A stretch of 64,000 nt of DNA from Argentina anserina (GCF_933775445.1 NC_065877.1:28272001-28336000); one strand, 5' to 3'; counted from the stretch's first letter, positions 25,335 through 38,859 are shown. The notes: generated by a model from the sequence alone, not told the origin. Translations and numbers: made by a program.

Positions 25335-26640
25335 TTTGACTTGAGGCTTTAGATTGTGAGTCCTTTTTTGTTATGTGAGCTTGTTGTCTTCAACAGTTGA
25401 CAACTGGAGTTTACAGTATGAAAGAAGAAATTCCAAAACCACCCTCCAATTTGCTCAATGCTCACTACACACCCCTTTTAACGCCAGAAGTTATAGTTTT
25501 CTTGTTAGATCTTGTTAGATCAGTTACTCAATGCACTTTTAGTGACTATAGTTTTCTATTAAACACTCTTCATATTGATCTTGAAAGAACACACTAAAAA
25601 GATTGTCGAAATACCAGATATAATACATGTTTTAATATTATCATACAAGACTTGATGGAGTTACTAACTTTGCTCATAATCACTAAATGGTTTATTGGTT
25701 TAATATCAACTTAGTCTACATTTGCATCGAACAAGTCAACTTATGTGTTGGTATATAGTTATCGGAAAGAGTATGTGTTGGTATCTATAACCAAAACAAA
25801 GTTTGTCAACTAAAATACAGGTTAAAATACATATATATGTTATTGTAAAATTAAATTATATAATTCGGGAACGAAGAGATAAAATTTAAAAAACTATTTT
25901 CAGATTACTCATGCATAACTTCCAAATCATAGATTAAGTAAGTAATTATCCTCTTTACGGTTGAATTTCAAAAAAAAAATTACACTCACAATGTGTGTAG
26001 GCTGATACTTAACGTAGCATAAACGAATACGGTCAGACTATATTAATGGTTGCTGAGCATTATATAACATATAGCCAACTATAAGAGCTACAATTTTCAG
26101 AGAAGAATGCACAATTCAAAATGTCGAGTAGGTTTGGAATATGTAAACTCATGACATTTGCTGATTTGCAATACGTCAAGTTCAAACCATGTGAATACTG
26201 GAATTTTCATACTTATGGGCCAAGTGATCACATCAATTATTTTGTCTTCTACACCAAATTTGATCTTCTATTAGTTGTCTGAGAAGATATATACAACCAA
26301 GACATTACATTTTCATTTGGTACACTGATTGATTGGGAATGTGTGATTTCTGCTCGAATATAATAGAAAATTATTGATTTGAATATACATATCCAATCTC
26401 TAACAACTAGCACTATAGTATGGAGTTGATGTAGTGCTGTAGTTCTATTATAGAACAATGACAATGCACCCATCACCGTACCATTAATAATATTTTTTTA
26501 CAAGATACATGCATGAGTCACTAATGGTCTATAGTCGTACTGGTCGCCACTGATTGATCAGTGATCACTAAGATCGATCTACATGTATAATGTTTTTCAT
26601 GTCTGTGTTACGTACTCTTTAACTAGTACCAAAGTAGCCA
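25335..26640. other. Upstream region of the cycloartenol synthase
   Basis: AT-rich. The first several hundred bases right of 25334 should hold the CAS promoter (minus strand), but no clear TATA box stands out. No other gene is seen. Confidence 0.35.
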
Positions 26641-26803
26641 AAAACAGTGTATAGAGAGTCCGAGATACATTATTGTTTTTTTTTTTTAGAAAATTAGATA
26701 AAACCCCATTATTGGAGCCTTCTTTTTAAATTAAACTCACACCCATATTTTTCTTTAATCTACACCCAAAATAAATATATCAACTTTCCTTTTAGGTTTT
26801 ATT

Positions 26804-27331
26804 TAGGGATGGGCATAAAAAACAGAAATCTCGATCTCGTCCCGAAATTTATAAGGACATGACGGAGGTTTAAAAACGTTCGTCCCGTCCCGATCCCGTC
26901 TCGTTTCATAATAGTGGGATTGGACGTGGGACGAATAATTTTTATCCCGTTTCGTCCCGTCTCGTCCCACCTTTAATGAAAACTTAAAAATTCTTATATA
27001 TTTGTATCAAAATGAAACTAATTTATGTTCTTAATAACTCCAAAATTATATCAACTCAAATAATAATAGTAAATTATAATATTTTGAACATAATATGTAT
27101 TTTTTTTTGTTAAAATTTTATTATTAAATGTTACTTTGTTATGAAAAAGTAAAAATATAAGTTTTTATTTAACTTCATATGAAGGTGGGATTTGTCCCGT
27201 CCCATCCCAATCGGGATTAATCCCGAGTGAGATGCATTCTTAAAAACCCTCGTCCCCTCCTGATTCAAAAGAGTGGGACGAGACGTAGGATGAGCTATAT
27301 CTCGTCCCATCCCGTCACGTGCCCACCCCTA
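26804..27331. mobile_element. Non-autonomous hAT-like element
   Basis: The ends are TAGGGATGGGCA (26804-26815) and TGCCCACCCCTA (27320-27331), inverted with one mismatch and typical of hAT (Ac-like) termini. Next to both ends are many copies of cgtcccgtcccg-like words, which are subterminal repeats. The middle is AT-rich with no transposase. Flanks gttttattt and gtttaattt are similar, compatible with an 8-bp target duplication carrying one change. Confidence 0.65.
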
Positions 27332-28319
27332 GTTTAATTTCTATAATTATCATTTTTCATTTTTCTAATTTCCCTTTTTTTTCTTGAATATAAAAATAAA
27401 ACACATCTCCTTAAAAAAAATAGCTAATTCTTGATTCTCTATTCCATCTAAGTAAAGATGATGAAGAGACTCAATGAGCTATAGATTCATATATGTTAGT
27501 GTTGTTGGGACACTATTACTTTCATTATGATGTGATCAACTATGCGCTTATGCATTGTCATTGGACTTGCATTGCTCCTTTGACAAGGGTTTAGTTCTAC
27601 ACTTAGTGAACTAACACAAATCTTATCCACACCAACGCCGCCAGCAGCTCCAGCAACATTAACGTACGCCTTGGTGTAGCAGTCGACACTGGTAGCGTAG
27701 AGGATGCGTACGGTTCCGTCTCGGACCAAAAATCAGTTCTTCATTGGTCCATTCCCCCATTCCTTTGTGAAAGAAACATTTAATGTGACAAATCAGAATC
27801 TGTCCAGTTTCGTAACTCAACTTCAACGAGACCTACAAGACATCTCGCTCAATAAAATATGGTGAAATTGGTATCGTTGTAAAGGTCTATGTGTCTACTT
27901 CTAAGAAAACCAACCATTTGTTCATAGCTATCATATTGAGTACGTTATGGCTGTTTTAGCAAAGTATGACAGTTCTGTCCGGGAATTTGCAAGTCAGTTA
28001 ACTTCGACATAGCACTGTGAACTGCTCTGATCGAATTAGGTTGTGAACTTTATCTCACTGGAAATCCACGGGTGTCTATTTTCCAGAACATTTTATGGTT
28101 CGCTGATACCTATTGCGACGAAGAAGTTATGACCGTTTAAGTGAGTGAAGGTCATTCTACCCGAGAATCTGATTTTCATTGCAAACTCTTGTTTTGAGTT
28201 GTTATGCAATCTTGTTTCCTAAGATCTAAGTTTGGCTAAGTATAGCATGTATGATCTAAGAATGTGTGGCAAGATTAATGATTAATCATTAGCTCAAGAC
28301 TACGTTTGAGAAGCATATG
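27332..28319. other. Unassigned sequence, possible retroelement remnant
   Basis: No convincing gene. A minus-strand frame at 27496-27729 has no recognisable domain. The sequence leads directly into the Copia-like tail at 28320, so part of it may be degraded retroelement. Confidence 0.3.
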
Positions 28320-28770
28320 AACGTTGTTCTTTGTACTCCGTGGTTATGACACTAATCAGAGAAAGTTGTTTTGTAGACTTCAGGGGGAGTCTACCTCACA
28401 TGATGCTATCAAATGTAGACGGTGCGTTGTGCTTCTTTTTTTTTCCTTCGATCAAACTTTTGTTTTTACCCAAGAGGTTTTATTTTGCTTGACAAGGTTT
28501 TTACCGAGGCAACGATGTGTGCACCATGCAACCTAGGCATGCGACACAAGTGGGAGTGTTCCAGTAGAATTATTATTCTACCTTTGTGTGTGTCTTAGCC
28601 TTATTAGGTTTCATGTTAGAGATAGATTCGCATCTCTGTAATATATTAGGACTTCGAATCCTATATGATTTAGGTTATGTAATGTCTATATATATGCCAC
28701 ATTATCAATCAATAAACAGTTACGTTATGTTTCATTACGTTGTTATTATTCTCGTTTCGTTCCTCCTCAA
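28320..28770 (+). mobile_element. 3' remnant of a Copia-like retrotransposon with LTR start
   Basis: The order of short conserved blocks is that of the non-coding tail of plant Copia elements: a cttcagggggagtc block (about 28378), a caaggtttttaccgaggcaac block (about 28492), then a purine tract caagtgggag ending at 28556. That polypurine tract is followed at once by TGTTCC, the expected first bases of the 3' LTR (28557). The LTR appears about 200 bp long with an uncertain end. No gag or pol remains. Confidence 0.6.
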
Positions 28771-30070
28771 ATAAGTTTGACTAATTTTCATTTTAATTAA
28801 CATGTGACATCGAACATAAACGTAAAAATTAGAGAAAATCTAGGACAAGGAAGAGTCAAACAACTATAATAAGAAAATATATAAATATATGTGATTTTGA
28901 TTATTCACTTAACTAACAACAATCAAATCCTTTGAAGTTGCCAAATTGGTGCCTAGTTTTGATGGTAAAGAATAATTAAGATAAAAAACTAAACGACATG
29001 TTTTTAAAAAATAAACTAAACTACCTATAAAATCTAAATCGAAATAACCCCATAAAATAACTTATACGTAATAGAACTTAATTGTATGAACCAACAAAAT
29101 AGAAGCAAAGTTAAGTACTATTCATTGATTCAACAAAAATCTACACAAAGAATCCTACTAAACATACTCGAAAGATGATTACCAACATAATAAAAGTAAA
29201 ATTTTGTACTTACTTAACAGAACAAAACCTCCAAAGAACTTATAGGAGCATATAATGAGATAACCTCAATTCCCGGCCTATAACGATATCCCTACTTATA
29301 CTATACTATCTTCTACAAGGTTTTATTTATGGCCTTAAAATGTGTCCATCAAGAACTTATTATACCAAAACAACATAAATAAAGCTATCAATTCTACCAC
29401 TTAGTGAGAAGAACCGATTGAAAATTTTACCTATTTAGTAGAATCACAAATACTTATTGAATAGAAGGAAAAGTGCATACATATCTACTGCACAGGTTCC
29501 AATTGATTCAAATCAAACATGCAACCTACTCTCCTACTGGGTATGAAACACCAAATTTACATATCGAATAGAACTAAAAAAACATATCATCAACTGTGCC
29601 TCGCTCAATGAACAAATAGATATGTCACCACCCACAAACCCCTTATTTACAATTCACTTATATCACAAACTAAAACTACTACATTGTATAATTAAAGTTG
29701 GAGCTATTGATATTGATAATCTCCTTCGATATAAATATCAAGTTTTTTTAATATATATCGAGATTGCATAATTTCCTATTGTCTGTGTGCTTCAATCAAG
29801 GATGAGATTGAAATCAATAGTAGATTCTTCGATTAAGGGCATGTTAATGAAAAAATAAATTTTGTTTAGAATAGTGACAAGTTTAGTAATTCCGAACAAG
29901 ATTATGTTTTTTTTTGCTCAACCCAAATAATATATATATGTAAATATTTTAATTTAATATAAATGATAGGTAATTCATAATCTTAAATGTGAGTTTACTT
30001 TAAAAGAGGTGTACAGCTTTGGGTGTATATTAAAATACCCTTTTTTTATACAACAAAAGGAAATCACAAT
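28771..30070. other. AT-rich intergenic sequence, no gene seen
   Basis: No reading frame or repeat unit supported by the sequence. Confidence 0.4.
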
Positions 30071-30074
30071 CTGA

Positions 30075-30535
30075 ATGATGAATTTTTCAGTCCTCCCAGA
30101 GAACTACGTAATAATGTTCAGTGGTACTACATTCCAATCACCATTTGACACTTAATATTTAATTAAAAAAATAATATTTAAGCCATTTTATCAAAGATTA
30201 TTTTGGGTTTTTTTTTCTTAAACCCTACACCATGCACCCTGCACCCTACACTCTAATACCCTAAACCCTAAATCCTAAATCATAAATCCTAAACCATATA
30301 CTCTAAAACCATATACCCTATACTCTATACCCTAAACCCTACACTCTAAACTCTAAACTTTAAACCCGAAATTCTAGTTCAAAATCATCAATACCCATGA
30401 AGATCATTTCACAAATAATAAAAATATGTAAAATTATAATTTTGGTGTAATAAATCAACGTGTCAAAATATAACATGTAAATAGTACCACTGAATATTGT
30501 CACGTGGTCCTTCGGAAATATTGAAAAATTTCTCC
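30075..30535. mobile_element. MITE enclosing degenerate telomere-like repeats
   Basis: The left end (aatttttcagtcctccc, then a gttcagtggtac block at about 30117) pairs with the right end (gtaccactgaa at about 30484, then gaaaaatttctcctggga ending at 30540). The inverted homology is about 50 bp with mismatches. Between them, 30226-30370 is built of variants of CCCTAAA (ccctaaaccctaaatcctaaat and similar). No transposase. Class uncertain. Confidence 0.6.
30226..30370. repeat. Degenerate interstitial telomere-like tract
   Basis: About twenty variants of the plant telomere unit CCCTAAA in one orientation, for example taccctaaaccctaaatcct and ctataccctaaaccctacac. Many units have one or two changes. 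The tract lies inside the inverted-repeat element. Confidence 0.75.
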
Positions 30536-30540
30536 TGGGA

Positions 30541-32598
30541 TCAAGTATTTACATTATTGGTTGATTAATTGAATACTTGATGATGAAAATGTGCCGGCTA
30601 TTGTGAGTATTGCCCCTGCTTAATCTTTTCTCGGGATCTTGCGCAATTTGATTAATGCAGGTTATGCAGCTCAATTTTTGTTGTCCTGTCTTTTGCAAAT
30701 TAAATCTTGCATGCAATGCGAGGGAAATATAATGAGGGCTAAAAGAATAAACAACGATGAGAGATCCAAATTTCAATAATGCCTAGCTGGACGTACATCG
30801 TTTGAAGTACAGCATCAAGAATTCAGGAGTTTATATTTTTTTTTCAATCTGATGTGGTCGAATTTGTTAGAGAAATTATAGTTTTTAATATGAACTGCAT
30901 CCATGAAACAAACGAGTGATTCCTACAAATAAAACAATGCCAGGAACAATAATGAAAGATAAAAGAAAACATTTTATATGTACTAATTAATTATCAATGA
31001 CCAATAATATTGGCCGACTAAAACTTCTTCTGGGTTGGTTTTAGCGTCTGGAAGTTTAGGGTTTTGGAGCATCCCTCTTGTCACTGCAGGCATGGTGTTA
31101 TCTAGCTAGTTCGGTACTTCAGGGCATCATGCCAATTTCCTTTACATGTATAAAGTTAGAGGGTTTTAGATTAGATTAAGAACGCAGTGGGCTTAATCCC
31201 TGTGGCTAATGATTAAAAGATATTTAATCAGCAATGTGATTTGGGCCATAGAGAGCCTAATGTAATGAGGTTGCAGAGCTTAAACAGTTCAATGAAGCAA
31301 GCAAAAACTGTGGCAGCGAGCCGAAGGTAGCCCTGTCTTATATGGTAGATGGATGTATGACATGCAAATATTTATAATTGATTGAATAAAATTACCACAT
31401 TAACAATAATTTTATTAAATTAAATTATGACATTGACAACAAAATTATTATATTCATTTTACACATTTATATATAATTGAACAAATTATCATCATTATAA
31501 TAATTTTTAAAAAAACTTATAAAATATTATAAGTAAAGTAATTACCTATAACAGAACTATAATTACTTAAATAATTATTTGTTTTTAATACAACGACAAT
31601 AAATTTAGGGTGGTGTTATTGACACACCCATTTTTACTACTAAGTACTAACACACCCCTTTCTACAAATTTCCCAAACTATCCTTTTTTTTTCAACTCCC
31701 TTCCTTTCTTTCTCACTCTCGTCAGTCGTCCCTCACCCTCAAACTCTCTCTTTCACCATCAATGACGACCTCGAACTATCCACTGACCTCACCAAGTTGT
31801 CGAGCCAGCGCTGGAAGCTCTCGCCCTTGAAGAAACCAATAGTGTAGATCTCGACAGTGATCTCTCTTCTTTGAATGACGCTGCCAACCTGCCACCACTA
31901 GAACACCACGGACAAAAGCTTCTGGTTCTCAAACTCTCGTTCGCACTTTCGTGTTCGTCGACGATGTTGAGGCTGTCTCCTCTCACATCCTCTCAGTCCG
32001 TCAATTCATCTTTTATTATTCATATGTTTCAGTCTAAACTTGAAATTCCAAGATCGAATTATATGAATTTTAATGATTTTGATGTTGATTATGTGGATTT
32101 GATTGGGTGATGATTGTGGATGGATTTGTGATTTTGCAGAGTTGCTTGGCTTTGAGATATGAGCTATGTAACACTAACACTGACACTTCTAAGGTTGGAG
32201 TGTCAAAGTGTCTGACACGTCCCTGACACTTTGACTGACACGTCACGTCATCATTTTAGATATAAAAAAAAACAGAAAAACAAAAAGAAAAAAAGACCCA
32301 AATTTTGTTTTAGCCTCATCATTTTCATTTTTTTTTCTTAGATTTATTTCTTTTAAATTGTTATAAAATAAAATGAATTTGAATCTTCAATTTAATATTA
32401 TTTATGTGTTTTATATTTCTTTTATACATTAATAAATATATTAAATTATATGTAAATTGTTATAGACACGTTTGTCATAATCTAGATTTTTTAGATTTCT
32501 TTTGTCACACTATCACGATTTCCCTATTGGCGTCGGTGTCGTGCTGCATAGGATATGAGGCTTTGCTGTTGCGAGATCTCGAGTCCACTAAGCAATGG
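30541..32598. other. Intergenic, no gene assigned
   Basis: A GC-richer patch at about 31690-32000 gives short frames on both strands (for example a Ser/Leu-rich one at 31871-32110), but no domain is recognised. It could be a captured gene fragment. The rest is AT-rich. Confidence 0.3.
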
Positions 32599-32662
32599 CT
32601 AAAGGTTCGACATCTGCCAGTCCTTGGTCCTACTTCATCAGAAGTTCACGATCTGACCTGCG

Positions 32663-32696
<34 letters not shown>

Positions 32697-32818
32697 CCAG
32701 CATTATAGATTTATCATTTATAGCAACGAACACAGCAGTACAGCCCATAATTACCTAAAGGTTCCACATCTGCCAGTCCTTGGTCCTACTTCATCAGAAG
32801 TTCACGATCTGACCTGCG

Positions 32819-32853
<35 letters not shown>

Positions 32854-32910
32854 CCAGCATTATAGATTTATCATTTATAGCAACGAACACAGCAGTACAG
32901 CCCATAATTA
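32599..32910. repeat. Tandem duplication of 156 bp carrying (CT)n tracts
   Basis: The unit beginning ctaaaggttcgacatctg at 32599 is repeated from 32755 with almost no change (ttcgac versus ttccac). Each unit contains a CT microsatellite (about 32666-32694 and 32823-32852). The near identity suggests a recent event. Confidence 0.9.
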
Positions 32911-33470
32911 ATCCGTCTCTAGAATTTGCATTCTCCAAGTAGGTCGCTAAATCGAATTCTCAGTGTAGTATAGTCAGGTTAACAGGTTAATTAACTGATC
33001 GAGATCAGGTTAATGGCTTTCATACGAAGTCTTATATATTTCTCAAATGAATATAAGCCATTAAGACTTCGTGTTCTCGCGTCCTCTGATAAGATTCCAA
33101 CGCAACTAAACACATACCTATTAACCAGCATATTTACAGTGGGAAACCTAATTTGCCAAGTTTGGAATAAAATTATAGGTAAGTATTAATCAAACAAATT
33201 AACAAACATCAAATGTTAGATGTCTTGAGTGCATGGCTCTTTGTAATATTGAATTAGGTACTTGGATATCATGACGATTGACGAATGAATTCATCTCCAA
33301 AACAAAACGTGAAAATAAAAACAGAAAAAGACAGCCTTTCCGTTCAATTTCATAATCATATCACTTTCTCTGATAATAGCCAACTCGATCGATTTTTAAT
33401 TTATTATAGGACAATAATGATATGAAAAGGAAAACCACAATTAGTTCATTACTGTCTAAATGGAATTAAT

Positions 33471-33892
33471 AAACATAGCAAGAATCACGGGGTGTGATGT
33501 AGTGGTTTCTGACCGCGCCAACTTTTTGACCAGAGCTTAAACGTGTCATTGGTCAGGTGTTTGATCGTTGGCGGAGACATTACACACCTCTTTGTTTTTA
33601 ACTGGCCACAATATGGGTCTAAGTTTGGGCATTAAGGACATTATTGTGGCCAGGGCATCCGGTGAAATTTCGGGTCAGAACAATTTCACATGGGCTCCGT
33701 CAGGGATTAGTCCCACGCTGGAGGTATTACCTTCGGTCGTGGGGATACTCTGATGCCCGGTTTCTAGACTGGTATCTTCGCTTCAATATGCAACGGTGTA
33801 CTACCGTGGAGCATTGGGGGTTGTCCTCGGTTGGGTGCCTTCATGCCCCACATAGGAAAAATGACTTGGAATTGAAAAAAAAACATAGCAAG
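33471..33892 (+). mobile_element. SINE-like retroposon with 12-bp target-site duplication
   Basis: AAACATAGCAAG is present exactly at 33471-33482 and 33881-33892. Between them lies a 398-bp insert ending in a run of A. Near its 5' end gatgtagtggttt resembles a Pol III A box and gtttgatcgttgg resembles a B box, as expected of a tRNA-derived SINE. The interior shares a block with the smaller insert at 1891-2100. It has no coding capacity that makes sense. Confidence 0.7.
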
Positions 33893-35504
33893 TGACCAAG
33901 TAATTTTCGGGCTACCTTGCTATGGCTCCCATGAAAGGCAAAGATCGCCTAAATTTGCCACATATCTACCAATTAAGTTATCAAGTATACCTAATTCAGC
34001 AACGTACTACATATATACTCCATGTCTTCATAAGAGGAGAGTAGAACAAGACTTGATCACTTTGAAGAAGAAGAAGCTACCAATGTACTCATGAATACCA
34101 AAGCTCAGCTTTCTGATAATTATATATACAGCCAAGTTTAAAAGAGAATCTTTACACAATCCCCCTACCTCTTCATCACCAAATCATGTGCTTCTTAATC
34201 TTTCTCACTATCCCAGGATTAGTGTTCTCGATTTGTACAAAGGAGAACCATGCCGTGAGAGAAAGAAGTAAGCCTATACAAATACCAATAGAGTCCCACT
34301 AAATCACGTTTATGATCCATAATGACTTATTTCCTTGCATCTAATATACATGTATATACATCCCCTAGCTACATGTTATTGACGGGGGCTCGATCGGGGA
34401 GTATCAGAGTATGACTACAAAATGGCATCACATCAAACTGTTTTTGATACCAAGTACTATAAGGTAGACAGAGTATGGTATATATATCATGATCGAGTGG
34501 TCTTGGGGGACATTCGATATCATGATCGAGTAGTCTTCCGGGTCAAGCAGGTGTGAACTACAACAGAACAACTAGATTCTATTTAATTGGATGAAGACTT
34601 ATGAGGCTGTGATGCAGTAGGACGTCCAATTTGACAGTACGTAAGTGGCCGAACTTGAAACAAAATTAACTAATACACATCAAAATTTCGAACTTACTAC
34701 TAATAAATACGGAATTATACCATCTGTATGAACATATTCAGAACTCGCGGAGGCCATGCCATCGTCTCACTCCTTAAAAGATCCGTGCGCGCGCCCCTGC
34801 CCATATATCAGACCTCCTGCTAACAGATCGATCAACATGCTCCGGATCATCATTATATACATAATTACATATATATACACACACGCTATATATATATATA
34901 TATATATATATATTCTACAAGTAAGCATATATATCAGCATATGCAACTACTAATTAAACAAATGTTTAATAATAGTACGTGACTGAATGATAGATAAAAG
35001 TACGTTCTGCGGGATTATTCAAGAATCCTCCAAGGTATATATAACAAAAGCAGGAATCTTTTAGTATCAGTGGTAGCTCAAAATGTTCAAGAGGTTGGTT
35101 CCAAGAAGGAGCATATGTATATAGATTGGAGTCACTGGACTTAATCGCTAACTAGCTAAACTATTGGATATTTTACTTTCCAAATTAACGGATATGTATG
35201 ATTGCGAATATGAAAGTGAGTGCGAATCGGAAAGGGCTAGGAGGAGTAAACTAAGACGTTGATATAGACTATAATATTGCGCGCCTTGCATTGTTTATAA
35301 TTTAATGAAAAAAGGTTACAGCCCGCGTTGTTTGAATAATGTCATATACTAGTAGTTGGTAACTTGGTATTATTATCATGACAAGGAAAATTAACAATTT
35401 TCTTGAGAAGGACAGTACCAAATAGTGGAATCAATATTCATTATTGCTTTTCTAAATCACCAGACCAAAAGAAAAATAATAAAAGATAAGATCTCAAGTA
35501 TCAC

Positions 35505-35541
<37 letters not shown>

Positions 35542-36189
35542 CCAAGAAGCCGGTGATCATCTTGGCCTGAAAACAAAAAAAACAGCAGCTAATTTTCAGG
35601 GTTTTTTATTTATTGGGACAATTTGAAGAATCGAATTACAGTAACACGAACATATGAAAGCGCATGTGTTGGATGGACAAGATCTTTGCAAAACTTGTGA
35701 AGAAATCAAACCAGATATATATGATCAGAAATATTATATGTTAACAAAATATTTGGCTAATTGGCTTTGCTCTCTCTCTCTCTCAATTATTTTCATTAAA
35801 CGTTGACAAAGCATGTGACTTCTAGTTACAACGATGAACAGTTTCCTAAACTAATTAAATGTTCTCGATCACATTGTGCAAAGGTTGGAACTACTTTCGT
35901 GACAAACAACATTTTCGGTTGATCATCTTAATGGGACATGGCTCCCGTGCTCATATATAGGGACTGATATTTGTCATTGTTTTCTCCAAGTCGTGTCGTC
36001 CTTTTGATTAGAAACTAATTCACCTTTTAGGTATGTAAATGCATGATCAGATGATCTTGTCCTTCTATATGTTGATACATATGTTAGAGCAGAGACTGCG
36101 CGCCAACAATTTCTCTATTTTTTATGCATTATAAAGAAGCAATAAATAAAGATTTTCAATGACTATTACTCTAGACGGATATGAGCATA
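33893..36189. other. Intergenic, no gene seen
   Basis: AT-rich, with two TA microsatellites and a short CT run at about 35770. No supported gene. Confidence 0.4.
34889..34912. repeat. (TA)n microsatellite
   Basis: Pure TA dinucleotide run. A second, similar run lies at about 35505-35540. Confidence 0.85.
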
Positions 36190-36440
36190 TAATATGACGT
36201 TCTTAATATGTTATCTCTCTCATTTAGCTTAGTTATTCTCTTAATATTGTCTATTTTAACTTAGGTTATTGTTTTTATGTACATTTGAGCAAAATAAGAG
36301 GAATATATATTTAAAGGACCAAAAGGAGTAATAAAACCCGAAATCAGGGTTTTGTGTTTGCAGAACAATCAACTTCGACGGAGCACAGCGGGCAATATAC
36401 ATGGATAAAAATTATGAGTAATATATCGATGAAAATCGCT
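36190..36440 (+). repeat. Dispersed repeat, copy 2 (partner at 9215-9475)
   Basis: Matches the reverse complement of 9215-9475 across about 250 bp with scattered differences. The matched region may extend to about 36500. Family unknown. Confidence 0.6.
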
Positions 36441-38859
36441 ATGCGTCTACTTTCCAGTGCCGTTGGAATCACAGTAATATAAAATTTGCTAGAGAAAGTT
36501 ATGATACATTTAGTGAGCGAAGGTCAGTCTGGCCGAGAATCACATTGTGGATCAAAGTTCTATTTTGAGGCTCAGACCACTCCATATAGCCTATGGACGA
36601 GTTGTTAGGTTTTTTTTTTTACCCCAATTACTTCAGGAATACAGAGAGGACTTATTCTATAAATAAGAGAGAAGGAGCTGCCAACGGGGACTTATTCTAG
36701 AGAATGCTTTTAACGAAAAGTGTGTTTCACGGCGTTAAATAATTTCATTTGATATCTTCATAATTTTATTTGTTTCTTTATTCTTACGTTACACAAAAAT
36801 CTCCCCATTGTTTCTTTATTTATCGTTTATTCCATCTTGTACACATAACGTTTTCATCATTGTTTTTGTTTTGCAGATTGACGTGAAATCAAAGTGTCCC
36901 TCAAATCCCTGGCGTTTAACAATCCCTCTTTTATTATACTACGACTGATTACTACAACGAGGGTTTAAATTGTGCGAGCATTTTGGTCACATCATAAACT
37001 TACCGTAGAGAAGGTAGTTTTGGTTTAGTCCCGTGTATGTTTGCACTTTTAAGTCTTTTGTAAGAAGGTCTAAGTGTGCTTGTACCATAATTGCGTGTCA
37101 GATAAGTAGATCTATAAGTATATAGGATATGATATGGTTTTACTTGCATTGGAGTTCGCTAGAATTTTTGTAAGCGTGGTGATAGATGCATGGTTGTATG
37201 TTTTTAATCTATGAAATGCAATTCTCATTAAAAAATAATAATGCTTCAACTCCAACATATTCTCCAATTAGAGGTTTCTACAAAATCCCTATATTTATTC
37301 TTACAGAAATTTTATATGCACTCCATTAATTTCTTAATACACTCTATTAATCTTAATTTTATATAAAGAAATTCAAATACGATGAGTGTATCAGGAGGTT
37401 TGTGGAGTGTATATAAGATTTCTCTTCTTCTTAAAACTTTAGAGAATGTTGTAAATTTAGAGAATTTTGGTTGCCTAATTTTTCGCTTTTTTTTTCTTGT
37501 TTAATTTTTTTTAGATGCTATTAAGCTTTTAGACAATTAGATGTAATGATTATATATTCAATTGGCTCACACAAACAAACATACACACATCAACTGATTT
37601 TTACACCCAACTACCATGATAAACACCACCGCCCTCGCTTCCACAAACCCGTTTTCTCTTTGCTTAACGTCCTTACAGACCTTATTTATATAGCTGACCC
37701 TCCAAAAACTTAAGTCACTCGCACTCGAAATATGAGGTGTTTATATCCATACCACACACATTAATCAAATGTGAAAACCGAAATATAATGTAGTTTGCTT
37801 TGATTTGTCTCTTAGCAAAATAGGCCTTAGATTTCGTCAATTTGGATGTGCAGCATATAAACTTTGAATTGGAGCTGTCTCCGGTGGTTGGTATAGAGAG
37901 AACCCCATCTGACGTCTTTTGCTTGAAGAACTCACCAACTTTGAATGGATCATGTTGTAATTGTAATCTATTATCATTGCCCCTCGTTAGATTATGGAGT
38001 GTACGTACATATATCAGAAACTAATTAGTGTTAAATTTTGGGGGTGTCATTTGCTGGTTTCCAGGAAAGTGTCAATGCGATAATTAGTTTATATGTATTA
38101 CTGGGTTTAGACAAAATCTATATTTAAAATACGATCTTTATATTATTCCTGGTAATGAGGATTTGCATATTTATATAAAATGAAAAGAGGGAATGGGTAG
38201 AGCACTGGCGTGGAAAAGTCAAGCCCGCCAATGCTACCACTGTTGGTAGGAGATGGAGTGCTGTTGGTATGATTGGAAGACCAGCTTCAACAAATACATA
38301 TATTGATCCATCACTACGCAGTCAACATTTTCTCACTGGAAAAACAGATATAAGAGCAGTAGTCAAACTTGTTGTTCTGTATAGCTAGTAATATATTACT
38401 AGTGCAAAGGGCAGTGATAAAATTGGTTTTAGTAAACTAGTGTGCGTTAGTTCATAATTGAACATCCTTGCTTTGAATGAGTGAGCTGTGAGCATGACAT
38501 ACCAAATGAATACATCCGGCAAAGTTTGATCTATTGGTCGGTATAGTCTCTTATGGGACTTCAAGGAGAGTTCAAATCATAAAACACTCGTCGTAACATT
38601 TCAATCTTTACTAAATAAAAAATATTTTTTTTCAAAAAGAAATGGTTGTGATATAAAAAAGTAAAACCATGCATGTTACAACTTAAAAGATAAAATGAAG
38701 TAGCCGTATTGAACATAAAGAAACAAAGTTCATTGACGAGGCTGGCCACGAGCTGATTCTTTGAGCTCTGACCAGCCTCCATCAACTTTTACTTAGCTCT
38801 ACCCCAATGAGTAGACATTATAATTTTTTCCTACTCGAGTCATTTAAAAAAAATCTATA
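36441..38859. other. Intergenic, possible LINE tail
   Basis: The stretch at about 37080-37235 ends with tttttaatctatgaaatgca and an A-rich AATAATAATG tail, reminiscent of plant LINE 3' ends, but without coding sequence this is only a suggestion. No gene. Confidence 0.25.

Noticed and set aside
27496..27729. Minus-strand frame with a Gly/Val-rich segment
   Set aside because: No recognisable domain, start context or splice partner; it lies next to retroelement remnants.
26640..30060. A larger inverted element around the hAT-like insertion
   Set aside because: Both flanks share words such as aaactcacaccc and tacaccc, but no continuous inverted pairing could be aligned.
31700..32110. Possible gene fragment with readable frames on both strands
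   Set aside because: Frames conflict, none shows a known motif, and no splice structure could be built. It may be captured coding DNA but is not supported.
32404..32865. Open frame of 153 codons
   Set aside because: It runs through a tandem duplication and CT microsatellites, with no domain; the long Ser-Leu runs are translated CT repeats.
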